NCBI GenBank assembly: GCA_963846495.1
Contig: CAWJWP010000014.1
Coordinates: 1 to 64,000, forward strand
Reading direction: 5' to 3'
DNA length: 64,000 nt
Source of the DNA: DASYQD01 sp963846495
GTDB lineage: Bacteria; Acidobacteriota; Thermoanaerobaculia; Multivoradales; JAIOJS01
Positions 21,109-30,651 of the stretch are shown here, one piece after another (positions within the stretch are counted from its first letter, which is position 1; every line of letters begins with the position of its first letter). The notes below the pieces were generated by a model. That model was not told the origin of the DNA. It did not search any database and was given only the letters and a program-made list of their open reading frames with translations. The position numbers and the translations under genes are program-made.

Positions 21109-23103
21109 TCATGGGCCCGCCGGGACTCCGACGGCGCTCTCGATTGCTTGGATGCCCTGAAGGTCCAGGTGCGTGGCAAAGTCGTTCAGCGCATCGCGCA
21201 CGTTGGCGTCCGTCTGCAGGCGCGCCCGCTCCCGCAGCGTGGCGACGATCTCGTGGCGGATGGCCATCTGGACGGCGCTCCGCATCTCCGCATTGAACGA
21301 GCCCCACTGCCAGATCAGAGCGACATTGCCGGCACTGGTGTCTTCGCGCGGGATGTATCGTTCGGCGGCGTATGGGGTCAACGTGGCGAGCGCCTGGCCG
21401 AAGGCGATCGCAAAGTTCGGCCAGGGCCCCGGCGAGTAGACCGGCCGCGGCGGCACCGCGGCGGCTGCCGCCCTGCGCATGGCGTCCAAGTCTCCCAGTG
21501 AGGCGCGCATGGCGGCCAGCACCATGTTCCGGGTCGTCGTCGAGAAACTGAGCACACGGTCGCCCATGGCGGTGAAGCGGAAGCCGCCCGACAGGGACGT
21601 GCCGGACTCGTCGACGTCCGAGCGCACCCGGAGCCCGGCGTTGTCCCGGTTGTGGAATGCCAAGGAGACGACGTCTCCGAGGGAGAACGACCCGATCGCG
21701 GCGCCGCCTAGGATGCGGATTCGAGACTCGAGGTCGGCTTGGTCCGGGATCTGCCCGAAGAAGTCACCCCACGGGTGCGCTTGCTGCAGGTAAGCGCGCA
21801 TGTGGCGCGCCATGTAGGCGACGAACTGGTCGACGGAGTTTGGAAAGCGGGCTTGGTACCAGGTGCGAATCGCGCTGCGAGGCGTCCGCACGTGACCGGC
21901 AGAAAACATGTCGGTCAAGAAATGGTGGCCGAATGCCTCGGTGGTGCGCGCTGCTTCCCAATCGGACTGCGCCTGCGCGGTAGGCACTGAGGGATACGGG
22001 TGGATGCCAGAACGGAAAGCGAGCTCGAGCGCCTCTCGGTGGTAGCGCTGGTACTCGTTGCGCGCGGTGCCACCGGCGCTGAAATGCGAAATGTTTCTGG
22101 CCGCCAAGGTGAAGTACCGGTCACGGACCGCCTGCTTGATCGCCTCGCTCACCGCCGGCTCGGCTCCGGCGCCAAGCGCCCACCACCGCGCCCAGAGGAG
22201 TTGCGCGCGCCCCTCGTTTGTTTCGGCGAGCACCCGCATCTCCACGAGACTCTGGAAGTAATCCCCCGCCAGCGCCACCATCTCGCCATAGGTCAGCTTC
22301 TGAGGAGACGCCGGAGTGCCGATATCGAGGTCGGTGGTGGCGCCACCGGTGGCCTCGTGGCCGAGCTGCCGGTGCTCCTCGGAGCCGAACCGATGGAGGT
22401 GAGAGGGTGGACCCCCGGAGTCTGACCCCTGCGCGACGTGCGCCAACTCGTGCGCCAGCAGGTGCCGGCCGGGGCGGGTCTCGGGCGCGTACTCCCCGGC
22501 TGCGAAGGCGATGTCGCGGCCCATCGTGAAGGCGCGCGCACCGATGGCGACCGCCAGCCCGGCGGCCCGCGCGTCGCGATGGATTCGAACCTCGCCGAAG
22601 TCGCGGTGGAAGCTTCCTTCGACGGAGGCACGAGCCCCGGCAGGCAAGGGCTCACCGGTGCCTCGGAGCGACCGGAGGTCACCCTGCAGCCGGGGCTGGA
22701 CGGCGGCGAGGTCGCCGGCCTCAGGGCCCACTTCGGGCACCTCCTCGTCCCTGCCGGCGCGCGACGGCGCCGCGGGCTCTGCGGCCAGGCGTCGGGTGTC
22801 GGGGGCGCCGATGGACAACCGCGACACCTGCGGCGCCGGTTGGCCAACCGTTACCTTTTCAGCGACGGCGTCGGCCTCGCGCTCCCAGCGGTCGCCGGGG
22901 CGGCCCATCGCTATCGGCTTCTGCTCCATGACGGCCGGTCGGTTCTTGGCTCCCGGGGCCGCCAGGGGCACCGCCGGACCGGAGGCATAAAAGGCCGACA
23001 GCCGGTCGAGCCGTTCTCCACTCGCGGCCGGCGCAGAACCGATGGGACGAGCCGGTGCCTGCGGTCGGGGCTGCGGGCGGTCGCGCCGGGCGGGTTCGCG
23101 CAT
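21109..23103 (-). CDS. DUF4157 (eCIS core domain) putative cargo with His-rich C-terminal domain
   Basis: A 664-residue protein. Residues about 140-235 are the DUF4157 domain found with extracellular contractile injection systems: ASVEGSFHRDFGEVRIHRDA, AFTMGRDIAFAAGEYAPET and LLAHELAHVAQG with an HExxH metal site (His218). The N-terminal 130 residues are disordered and proline-rich. The C-terminal 420 residues form a separate domain with many potential metal ligands: GSEEHRQLGHEA, YGEMVALAGDYF, ISHFSAGG and FGHHFLTDMFSAGHV (391-403), resembling zinc phospholipase C / P1-nuclease-like helical metalloenzymes. In known systems DUF4157 proteins are loaded or processed as cargo. A GGAG ribosome-binding site precedes the ATG at 23103. 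The enzymatic activity is inferred, not shown. Confidence 0.85.
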   Translation of the reverse strand: MREPARRDRPQPRPQAPARPIGSAPAASGERLDRLSAFYASGPAVPLAAPGAKNRPAVMEQKPIAMGRPGDRWEREADAVAEKVTVGQPAPQVSRLSIGAPDTRRLAAEPAAPSRAGRDEEVPEVGPEAGDLAAVQPRLQGDLRSLRGTGEPLPAGARASVEGSFHRDFGEVRIHRDARAAGLAVAIGARAFTMGRDIAFAAGEYAPETRPGRHLLAHELAHVAQGSDSGGPPSHLHRFGSEEHRQLGHEATGGATTDLDIGTPASPQKLTYGEMVALAGDYFQSLVEMRVLAETNEGRAQLLWARWWALGAGAEPAVSEAIKQAVRDRYFTLAARNISHFSAGGTARNEYQRYHREALELAFRSGIHPYPSVPTAQAQSDWEAARTTEAFGHHFLTDMFSAGHVRTPRSAIRTWYQARFPNSVDQFVAYMARHMRAYLQQAHPWGDFFGQIPDQADLESRIRILGGAAIGSFSLGDVVSLAFHNRDNAGLRVRSDVDESGTSLSGGFRFTAMGDRVLSFSTTTRNMVLAAMRASLGDLDAMRRAAAAAVPPRPVYSPGPWPNFAIAFGQALATLTPYAAERYIPREDTSAGNVALIWQWGSFNAEMRSAVQMAIRHEIVATLRERARLQTDANVRDALNDFATHLDLQGIQAIESAVGVPAGP

Positions 23104-23115
23104 CGTCGTCTCCGT

Positions 23116-24288
23116 TCAGTGGCGATTCCTGTCCTCGGGCTCGGTCCCCGCCGCCGGCGTGTGACGTTCGAGCAGCTCCTGCACCATGGCGTCGAAGCGC
23201 TCGGCGCCCAACTGCTCGCGGAGCGTCTCGATCTGGGCCCGCAGCGCGCCCTCTGCCGCGGCGATGCCGAGCCGCTTGGCGATGCTCACCCCGAGGGCGA
23301 GCACCCGATAAGCCTCGGCCGGGTGGTCGGCCTGCTGATGGATCGCCGACAGGTAGGAGACCATGGCGAAGAACCCCACCGCGTCCCCGCGCTGGGCAAA
23401 ACCGGTGGCGGCCCGCAGGGCGGCGTCGCGGGCCTCCGCAAACGCCTGCCGGCCGAGGCGGGCCCGCGCCGACGCCAGCTCGAGCAGGGGCTGCCAGAGC
23501 GCGAGTCCCTGCTCGCGGGCGATGGCCAGCGCCTCTTCGATCAGCGGCTCGGCGGCGGCGTGCCGGCCGCGAGCGATCCGCAGGCTCGCCACCACCGCCG
23601 CCATTTGTAAGACTTCGGGCCACGCACCGGCGGCGTCGAGCAGGCCGCGGGCCTCGTCGAGCAGGCGCTCGGCCGCACCGACATCGCGCTGCGCTATGCG
23701 GATGAAGCCCAGCGATTGAAGGACCTGGACGCGCTCCTCGACGAGCTCCTCCGAGAGCTGCCGGCGCGCGGCGCTGAAGGCGGCGCGCGCCGGCTCGAGC
23801 TTGTTGCGCTGGAGCAGGAGCTCGCCGTGCGCCACGGCGGGCAGAGCGGCGATCCAGTCGGCGCCAGGCAAAGGCACGGCTGAGGCCTCGGCGAGGTCCG
23901 CCTCCGCAGCCGCAAAGTCCGCGCGCCGGGTGTGGATGCGGCTGCGCGTTGCAGCGGCGTAGCAGCGCAGCCGTGGCGTCAGCTCTCCGGCGGCGGTCGC
24001 CTGGTCGAGTGCGGCGAGCGCCCCGTTGAGGTCGCCCTGACGCATCCGCACCCCTGCTCGCCGGACCTGCAGGAGCATCGCCGTTTCGCTCTCGCCCAGC
24101 TCACGCGCCAGCGGCTCCGCCTCGTCGAGCCAGCCCGGCACCGGCGACGGCCAATCCATGAAGGCCGGCGTGTAGAGGGCTGCCTCGGTCAGCGCCGCCA
24201 GGCGCCCCCGCGGCTCGCCCGTTCCGCGGCTCAGCGGCACGTCGAGAAGAAGCCGGTTGAGGAACGTCCGCGCGCGCTCGTCGGCCAC
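23116..24288 (-). CDS. Tetratricopeptide-repeat protein of the eCIS locus
   Basis: A 390-residue all-helical protein built of TPR-like repeats of about 34-40 residues (for example GDLNGALAALDQATAAGELT, DFAAAEADLAEASAVPLP, DVGAAERLLDEARGLLDAAG, RHAAAEPLIEEALAIAREQG, HPAEAYRVLALGVSIAKRLG). No signal peptide or catalytic motif is visible. It sits between two cargo-like genes and could act as their chaperone or loading adaptor, an inference from position and fold. The start is GTG at 24288, two bases after the stop of the 1390-residue protein gene. Confidence 0.78.
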   Translation of the reverse strand: MADERARTFLNRLLLDVPLSRGTGEPRGRLAALTEAALYTPAFMDWPSPVPGWLDEAEPLARELGESETAMLLQVRRAGVRMRQGDLNGALAALDQATAAGELTPRLRCYAAATRSRIHTRRADFAAAEADLAEASAVPLPGADWIAALPAVAHGELLLQRNKLEPARAAFSAARRQLSEELVEERVQVLQSLGFIRIAQRDVGAAERLLDEARGLLDAAGAWPEVLQMAAVVASLRIARGRHAAAEPLIEEALAIAREQGLALWQPLLELASARARLGRQAFAEARDAALRAATGFAQRGDAVGFFAMVSYLSAIHQQADHPAEAYRVLALGVSIAKRLGIAAAEGALRAQIETLREQLGAERFDAMVQELLERHTPAAGTEPEDRNRH

Positions 24289-24290
24289 GG

Positions 24291-27200
24291 TCAGCCGCCC
24301 TCCATCGCACCAGCGCCACCAGGAGCGCCAGCCACAGCCTGCTGGTGCGGAGCGGCGAGCGCCTGCAGGGTCTCGGTGCGGCCGCCTTCCAGCTCCTCGG
24401 CCAGTGCGAACGCCGCATCGCCGATGCGCTGGAGTCTTAGCAGTCCGCCCTCCAGTGGCTGGCCGATGCAGCCGGTGGCCTCACGGCGCAGCGCCGCGAT
24501 GCGCGCGGCGCGCCCAGCGCGCGCCGAGCGGAAGCCCGACAGGGCTCCGCCGCGGACTTCGGCTTCGTCGTCGCGAACCGCGGGAGCGATGGCGACGGCG
24601 CTCGCGGCGGCAGCCTCGACCATCTCCCGCTCGCTGCCCGCCTCCGCCTGCGCGAGGGCGTCGATCAGCGCCACCACCGGTGCCACCTGCGTCCCATCGA
24701 CGACATCGCCGGCGGGCTCAGGCGCGGTCCCCGCGGCGGCAGTCGTTCCTCCGCCCTGCCTCTCGGCGACGAGCGTCTCCTGCTGCCGGAAGTACTCGCG
24801 ATGCTCATTGCCGAAGCCTCCCACAAAGGCTGCGGCAGCCTCCTCCTCCTCACCCAGCGCCTGGTAGTGCGCGACCAGGGCGGTGAGGATCTGCTCGGCT
24901 TCGCTACGCCGGCCGCGAGCCTCGGCGATGTTGGCGTCGGCCAGCTCCTGCGTCGCCTGATTGCGCTGCCGCTCGTCGTCGGCCTGCTGTTGCTGTTCCT
25001 CCAGACCTTGAGCGGTCGTCTCCAGCGAGCCCTTCCGGGCCTCGATGTCCACGCCGCCTGCCGCCAGCTCGGCCTCGATCTCGTCGAGGCCGAGGGCCTG
25101 GTTGATCATGTCGGTGATGAATTTGTTGATGCTCTCCATCACTGTGCTGATCTTGCGCCGAGCGGCGTCGATGACCGGCTGGACCAGCGCATCCCACAAG
25201 GCGCCGGCGGTCGCGTCCCAGGCGCGCTCGAGCCAGCTCCGGTTGTCCGGCTCCTCGGGTTTGGCCTCGACGGTGACGCCGGCGCCTTCGCCTTGCACTC
25301 GCTCGCCCTGGGACGTCCCCCGTTCGGACTGGGCGGCGGCGCGGTCGGTCTCCGCCGTCATCTGCCGCTCCGCTCCACCCGCCTGGTCGACCTTGCCGCG
25401 GTCGGCGCTCACCGTCCGTCGCTCGGCCGCGGCGGCGGCGCGCTGCTCGTCGCTGCGGCCCCGCAGCAGCGCGGCGGCCTGGCCCGCCAGCTCGTTGTCG
25501 CGCTGGGACTGCTGGGTGGCGGCGATGTAAGCCTCGACAGCCTGGATGGCGTCGGCGATCGCGGCCCGCGACTCGCGCAGATGCAGCAGGCTCCCGGGGC
25601 TGTAGGGCACCTCCTCGGGTGGCGGCGCGGTCATGCGGAGAGCGGCGATCGGCTCCTCGCGCGGCGCTTCCGCGAGTCCTCTCGTCGCGCCGACCGCGCC
25701 ATCCGCGACCGCCAATCCAGCCGGCCGGAACGCCGGCGTGGCGAGACGGTGTGTCAACAGAGCCAGGAACGCCGGCGACGCCCCGCCGCCGGCGGTCGTG
25801 GGCCCGCGGACGGACTCCCGGTCGCGCTCCTGCTCCCGCGCGCCGAGCAGGAAGTTGGGTAGGGCACCGGGGCTCGCCGCACCGTCGCCGCCGGGCAGCG
25901 ACGAGCCGGCGAGAAGGGCGCGATCGACGGCGGCCATGCCCGACGGCGGCAGCGCAGCGACGCGGGTAGGCTGCTTCGAGCTTCCCGGCTCGCCGCCCGG
26001 CCGGATCCACTGACGCAGGCCCGGACCGAGCAGCTGCCGCACCGCTTCGCCCTGCAAGCCGAGCCGCGCCGGCAGGTCGAAGATGTTCCGCGCCAGCTCC
26101 CGGCGGAAATCCCAGCCGTGTCCGATCACGAAGTGCGGGTTGAACAGGTAGCGCTGCGCCGGGTTGCGGGGATTGGTCCAGGCGCCGGTGCTTCCCTGCT
26201 CCTGCAGCTCACGCACGAATTGATCGCTCTCGAAGAAATGGGGGTTCGGGGGGTTGGGGACGACGATGCCGTCGCGCGCGATCAGACCTTGCATCAGCTC
26301 GCGCTCGTTCCTGGCCCGTCTCAAGGTCCCGGTCACCGGGTCGGGAACCTGGACGGTTCTGGGCCTCGGAGGGCGCTGGAACTGCCCTGGTGGATAAGCA
26401 AGGTCGACGAAAGAACGATATGCGGGCGAGCGCGGGTCGTTGGCGAGCTGCATGAAGCGGGGGTCGGCCTGGATCTGCGGCGCCATGTGCGCCGGGATCG
26501 TGTGGTGCGGCGTCTTGCGCACCATCTGGCCGGCGTTGCTCGCCGAGCCCACGATCAACGCCCCGCCGCCGTCGCGGAAGGAGGGGTTCTGAGCGATGAA
26601 GGCTTGTACCTCTTCCGCGGTCCACCTTCCCTTGATGAAGGGATTGCGGTTGAGCTGCTCGCTCAGCTCGGAGGCGGCCGCCCCCGGATTGAGGTCGCGG
26701 ACGATCTGGATCTCAGTGAACTCCTGCGCCCGCAGTTGGGGCAGCATCGCGTCGTTGCGCACGAACCCGATCGCCCCACCGTCCGTGGTGCCGATGCGGA
26801 AGTCGCCGGTGCGGTCGCCGAAGCGCTGGCGCAGCCGGTTGGTCAGCTCGTCGACATCGGAGATGCCGGCGCCCCGCAGCTGGTCGAAGTGGGCGCGCAT
26901 CTCGTTGCCCACGCCAAGGTTGTACTGGCGCTCGATCGGGTCGTTGACACTGCGGGCGACCTGCACGTTGCGCTCGTGGAAACCGCGGACACGGCGGCGA
27001 TAAAAACGGCCGACCGTGGTGTCGCGCGTGGCCAGCTGCCGGAAGTAGTCACGCGCACGCTCCTCCATCTGCGAGGTGACGCGGTTGGCCCAGCGCACCG
27101 GCCGCCAGTCGCGCGCCGCGACCAGCCCGCGCCGGCCGAAGCCGCCGACGGCGCCGGTGGCCTGCGAGACGGTGCGGCCGAGGAACGATCCCGTCGCAGC

Positions 27201-28463
27201 CGTCCGGCCGGCGGCCACCAGGCCCCCGAGGCGCGATCCGGACCACAACGAACGCCCGCGCGCCATCGCGCTCGAGAGAAACGTGCGCGCCGCCTGTCCT
27301 GGTCCGGTGGCGGCGAGGCTCCGCCCCACGCCCGGAGCCACCGCGGTGGCCACCGAGATGCCGCTCATCACGGTCTTCATGGCATCCTGGCGGACGAGGG
27401 CGAGCAGGCGCTCCCTCGCCTTCGGGTCGGTGGCATTCTTCAGGCGGTAGAGGTTGTAACCGGTGAGGACGATCCCGAGCGCGAGCGAAATGGCGTCGAG
27501 GATGGGCGCCAGGACGTCGCATACCCGCCCGACCGTCAGCAGAAAGGCGCCCACCGGCGGCACCAGCAGGCTCAGGATCAGGCCCGTGACGGTGCAGGCG
27601 AGGCCGATCACGCCGACCACCCCGCCGAGCGACGAGATGACGTCGCGCACTTGGGCGAGCACGCGGAGCCAGGGCTCCTCGTGCTCGTAGCCGCGGGGGA
27701 CGCCGATCAGGGAATCGGCGAGGGCGCCGACGCCGCTCAGCTCGGCGATCAGGCCGTGGGTCGAAACGGGTTCGGTGATCTGCTGCTGACTGAGCGCCTC
27801 GGCTGCCTCGAGCAGCGCTCGTGTCGTGGGGTCGGCGCGCTCCGCCGCGCCGCCCCTATCGGCGGTCACCAGGTACTGGGCGACCTGCTCGTCGGCCAGC
27901 GCCTCGAACGCGGAGGCCGGACCCGACGGCGCGCGCCGGGCCGGTGGCGGAGCGGGCGACGGCGGCAGGCGGCGGCTGCCCGGCGGCCGGCGTGCACCGG
28001 CGGCGGCGCGGGCCGCCTCCGGGTCCTGGCTCCGTTCCCCCGCCGCGGTGCCCTTCGCAACGTCCGCCGTTCGCTTCGCTTCGCGGCCGTCCTCCCGCCG
28101 CACCGAGGAGAGACGCGACGAGGTGCCGGTGCCGGGCCCGGAATCGGGCGGCCGCGCCCCCGCACCGGCGGTACCGGCCGAGGCCGCGGCCGACGCCAGG
28201 CGGCGCTCCAGCTCGGCCATGGGAACCGCGGCGGGGATCTGACCTCCCGTCTCCACCGCGGGGCGAACCGCAGGCTCGCGCGCCGCCACCTCGAGCCCCG
28301 TGACCGAGCCGGCGGCAGAGGAAAGGTCGCGCCGCGCTGGGCTCTCGCGCCGGCGCGCCGGCGCCCGCACCGGAGCCGCGGGCGGGCGAGCTGCTCGCGG
28401 CTCCGGTCGCGCCAGGCGCGGCGCGAACTGGCGATCACGACGGCGGCGAGGTTGCTCGGCCAC
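24291..28463 (-). CDS. Large eCIS-associated protein with membrane segment, His-His motif and coiled coils
   Basis: A 1390-residue protein without a recognised full-length family. Residues 1-185 are Arg/Ala/Pro-rich and disordered. Residues 279-339 hold two or three hydrophobic helices (VIGLACTVTGLILSLLVPPV, APILDAISLALGIVLTGYN). Residues about 500-800 form a possible enzymatic domain with KTPHHTIPAHM (His653-His654) and NPHFVIGHGWDFRR, reminiscent of HNH/AHH-type toxin nucleases though not decisive. Residues about 930-1300 are amphipathic and coiled-coil (KISTVMESINKFITDMINQA, GLEEQQQQADDERQRNQATQ), as in large cargo proteins of these loci. It lies after the ATPase gene and before the TPR gene. 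It may be a pore-forming or nuclease cargo, or an atypical tape-measure protein. Confidence 0.7.
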   Translation of the reverse strand: MAEQPRRRRDRQFAPRLARPEPRAARPPAAPVRAPARRRESPARRDLSSAAGSVTGLEVAAREPAVRPAVETGGQIPAAVPMAELERRLASAAASAGTAGAGARPPDSGPGTGTSSRLSSVRREDGREAKRTADVAKGTAAGERSQDPEAARAAAGARRPPGSRRLPPSPAPPPARRAPSGPASAFEALADEQVAQYLVTADRGGAAERADPTTRALLEAAEALSQQQITEPVSTHGLIAELSGVGALADSLIGVPRGYEHEEPWLRVLAQVRDVISSLGGVVGVIGLACTVTGLILSLLVPPVGAFLLTVGRVCDVLAPILDAISLALGIVLTGYNLYRLKNATDPKARERLLALVRQDAMKTVMSGISVATAVAPGVGRSLAATGPGQAARTFLSSAMARGRSLWSGSRLGGLVAAGRTAATGSFLGRTVSQATGAVGGFGRRGLVAARDWRPVRWANRVTSQMEERARDYFRQLATRDTTVGRFYRRRVRGFHERNVQVARSVNDPIERQYNLGVGNEMRAHFDQLRGAGISDVDELTNRLRQRFGDRTGDFRIGTTDGGAIGFVRNDAMLPQLRAQEFTEIQIVRDLNPGAAASELSEQLNRNPFIKGRWTAEEVQAFIAQNPSFRDGGGALIVGSASNAGQMVRKTPHHTIPAHMAPQIQADPRFMQLANDPRSPAYRSFVDLAYPPGQFQRPPRPRTVQVPDPVTGTLRRARNERELMQGLIARDGIVVPNPPNPHFFESDQFVRELQEQGSTGAWTNPRNPAQRYLFNPHFVIGHGWDFRRELARNIFDLPARLGLQGEAVRQLLGPGLRQWIRPGGEPGSSKQPTRVAALPPSGMAAVDRALLAGSSLPGGDGAASPGALPNFLLGAREQERDRESVRGPTTAGGGASPAFLALLTHRLATPAFRPAGLAVADGAVGATRGLAEAPREEPIAALRMTAPPPEEVPYSPGSLLHLRESRAAIADAIQAVEAYIAATQQSQRDNELAGQAAALLRGRSDEQRAAAAAERRTVSADRGKVDQAGGAERQMTAETDRAAAQSERGTSQGERVQGEGAGVTVEAKPEEPDNRSWLERAWDATAGALWDALVQPVIDAARRKISTVMESINKFITDMINQALGLDEIEAELAAGGVDIEARKGSLETTAQGLEEQQQQADDERQRNQATQELADANIAEARGRRSEAEQILTALVAHYQALGEEEEAAAAFVGGFGNEHREYFRQQETLVAERQGGGTTAAAGTAPEPAGDVVDGTQVAPVVALIDALAQAEAGSEREMVEAAAASAVAIAPAVRDDEAEVRGGALSGFRSARAGRAARIAALRREATGCIGQPLEGGLLRLQRIGDAAFALAEELEGGRTETLQALAAPHQQAVAGAPGGAGAMEGG

Positions 28464-28472
28464 CGCGCCTCG

Positions 28473-30620
28473 CTAGCGCTCCCGCAGCGCCGCCACGAAG
28501 GCCGCGACACCACTGCCGCCGTCGCCGAATCCCTCGTGCGCGAGCGGGTAGGCGGCGCCGGCCTTGCGGTACTCGCTCCGCACCGCCTCTTCGAGGTGGG
28601 CGGTGGTCAGCGGCCCGCCGCCGTCCTCGAGGGCGCGCAGGGTGGCGTGGAGGGCGGCGTTCCTCAGCTGGCCGCCGGTCAGGGCACAGGCCACCGCCAG
28701 CCGCTCGAGGACGTCGGGGCGGACGGCGTGGTCGGGTGGCAGGTGGAGCTCGAGGATGCGCCAGCGCTCCTCGGGTTGCGGCGGGCAGAACGGCACCACC
28801 ACGTCCATGCGGCGCTGGAATCCGGCGTCGATGTTCTCGCCGAGGTTGGTGGTCACCACCACGATCCCCTGGTAGGTCTCCAGGCGCTGCAGCAGGTAGT
28901 TGGTCTCGAGGTTGGCGTAGCGGTCGTTGGCCGAGCGCACCTCGGTGCGGTTGCTGAGCAGGGCGTCGCCCTCGTCGAGGAGGAGCACTACGTCGAGCGC
29001 TTCGGCACGCGAGAGCACGCGATGGAGGTTCTTCTCCGTCTCGCCGATGTACTTGTTGATCACTGCCGCGAGGTCGACGCGGTAGACGTCGAGCCCCAGC
29101 TCGGCAGCGAGGATGCGGGCCGCCAGCGTCTTGCCGGTGCCGCTGGTGCCGGTGAAGAGCGCCCGTACGCCGCGGTTGCCGCTGGCGCGGAAGCCACGGC
29201 CGAGGCGGTCGAGGAGGCGCTCGCGGTGGCGGCACCGGCTCTCGAGTTCGGTGAGCTTGGCGCGGGTCGACTCGCCGCACACCAGGTCGCTCCAGGCGCC
29301 GTCCGCCTGCAGCCGATCGGCCAAGCTGTCGAGGAGCTGCCGGTTGAGCGCCCGCGCGGCCTCCTGGACGTCCCTCACCGTTACCGCCACGCGCCCGTCG
29401 AGCGTGGCGTGTGCGGCGGCCATCTCCGCCGCGCGGCGAATGAAGCCGCCGGCGAGCTGGAAGCGCTCGGCGATCGCCGCCAGGTCCTCGGCCGGACGGT
29501 CGGCGAGGGCGAGGCGCCAGGAGCGCTCGCGCAGCTCGGCCCGCGGCGCCGGCAGGTTGAGGGTGACCGCACCTTCCGCCGCGCGCGGCCCGAGCCCGCC
29601 CTCGAGGCCGAGGATCACCGCCAGCGGCCCGGCGTAGCCGAGGAGGGGTGGCGGCTCGGCAACCTCGCCGGGACCGAGGTCGTAGGCGAGGATCGGCAGC
29701 GAGTGAGTGAGGGTGGCGAGCGGCCCGAGCAAGCGCGCCGGCTCGTCCTCGGCCGCGGCGACGTGATCGACGGCGACGACGCCGAGTCCGAGCTCGCGCG
29801 CCACCGCTCCCAGCACCTCCTCCGGCTCCGCCCCCGTCGCGGCGCGAAGGACCACCGTTCGCGTCCGTCCGAGAGCCAGCAGGTGCGGCAGCCGTGCCAA
29901 GCGCGCCATCAGCTCGGGCGGCTGCACGAGATCGGCGATGGCCGGCAGCCGCTCGAGCGGCGTCAACCGGCACCACGAGGCGGCACGCTCGGCCGCCGAG
30001 GCGGTGCCGCGAGCGGCGTCCCAGAGCAGCTGCGGCACCTTCAGCACCCACTCCGCGCGCGGCGCCTCGCGGTCGACGACGGCGAGGAAGCCAGCCTCCA
30101 GCAGCGGCCGGCAGATCGCCCAGGCGTCGCCGGCACCCGGGTCGCCGCCGTCGCCGGCCATCTGCCCCAGCAGCTCGAGCGTGGGCCGGCGATGCGCCAG
30201 CGGCTGCTGCAGGTCGGCGAACAAGGTGCCGAAGCGGGAATCCTCCTCGACCAGCCCCGCGGCCAGGAAGGCGAGCCGCCCCGCCTCCCCGACTCCGGGT
30301 CGAGCCGCGAGACCGGCCAAGGGGAGACGCTCGTCGCAACCGGTCTCCCAGCTCGCCAGCTCCTCGCGCCACCACGCCGCGGCGTCCCCCCACGCGAGAT
30401 TCTCGGGCAGGTGAGCGCGGATCTCGGCGAAGTAGCCGCCGAGGAAGGGGTAGCGCTCGAACAGCGCCTGGAGCGGAGCGCCGCCGGCGTCGCTCAACCG
30501 CTGAACGTGGTGCACCAGGCGGAAGATCGCCGCGTAGAGGCAGAGGACGAAGTGGCCGCCGACGGTGGGCGGCACGTCGGCGAAGGCGTTTGCGGGTTCG
30601 GCAGCGAGGGGTTCGGTCAT
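28473..30620 (-). CDS. eCIS AAA+ ATPase (Afp15/Pvc15-like)
   Basis: A 715-residue ATPase found in contractile injection loci, thought to help assembly or cargo loading. Residues 1-440 are a family-specific region with winged-helix-like segments (FAEIRAHLPENLAWGDAAAW); the AAA+ domain follows with Walker A LFTGTSGTGKTLAARI (about 490-497), Walker B VVLLLDEGDALLSNR, sensor-1 VVVTTNLGENID and arginine-finger region FQRRMDVVVPF. The ATG at 30620 is chosen because GGAAG stands six bases upstream; a GTG at 30632 has no such site. Gene order next to a large protein matches afp14-afp15 of the antifeeding prophage. Confidence 0.92.
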   Translation of the reverse strand: MTEPLAAEPANAFADVPPTVGGHFVLCLYAAIFRLVHHVQRLSDAGGAPLQALFERYPFLGGYFAEIRAHLPENLAWGDAAAWWREELASWETGCDERLPLAGLAARPGVGEAGRLAFLAAGLVEEDSRFGTLFADLQQPLAHRRPTLELLGQMAGDGGDPGAGDAWAICRPLLEAGFLAVVDREAPRAEWVLKVPQLLWDAARGTASAAERAASWCRLTPLERLPAIADLVQPPELMARLARLPHLLALGRTRTVVLRAATGAEPEEVLGAVARELGLGVVAVDHVAAAEDEPARLLGPLATLTHSLPILAYDLGPGEVAEPPPLLGYAGPLAVILGLEGGLGPRAAEGAVTLNLPAPRAELRERSWRLALADRPAEDLAAIAERFQLAGGFIRRAAEMAAAHATLDGRVAVTVRDVQEAARALNRQLLDSLADRLQADGAWSDLVCGESTRAKLTELESRCRHRERLLDRLGRGFRASGNRGVRALFTGTSGTGKTLAARILAAELGLDVYRVDLAAVINKYIGETEKNLHRVLSRAEALDVVLLLDEGDALLSNRTEVRSANDRYANLETNYLLQRLETYQGIVVVTTNLGENIDAGFQRRMDVVVPFCPPQPEERWRILELHLPPDHAVRPDVLERLAVACALTGGQLRNAALHATLRALEDGGGPLTTAHLEEAVRSEYRKAGAAYPLAHEGFGDGGSGVAAFVAALRER

Positions 30621-30651
30621 GGCGACTTCCACGATTTGCTACGCGGCTCGC

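Noticed and set aside
30632..30643. GTG at 30632 as start of the ATPase
   Set aside because: No ribosome-binding site; GGAAG precedes the ATG at 30620.
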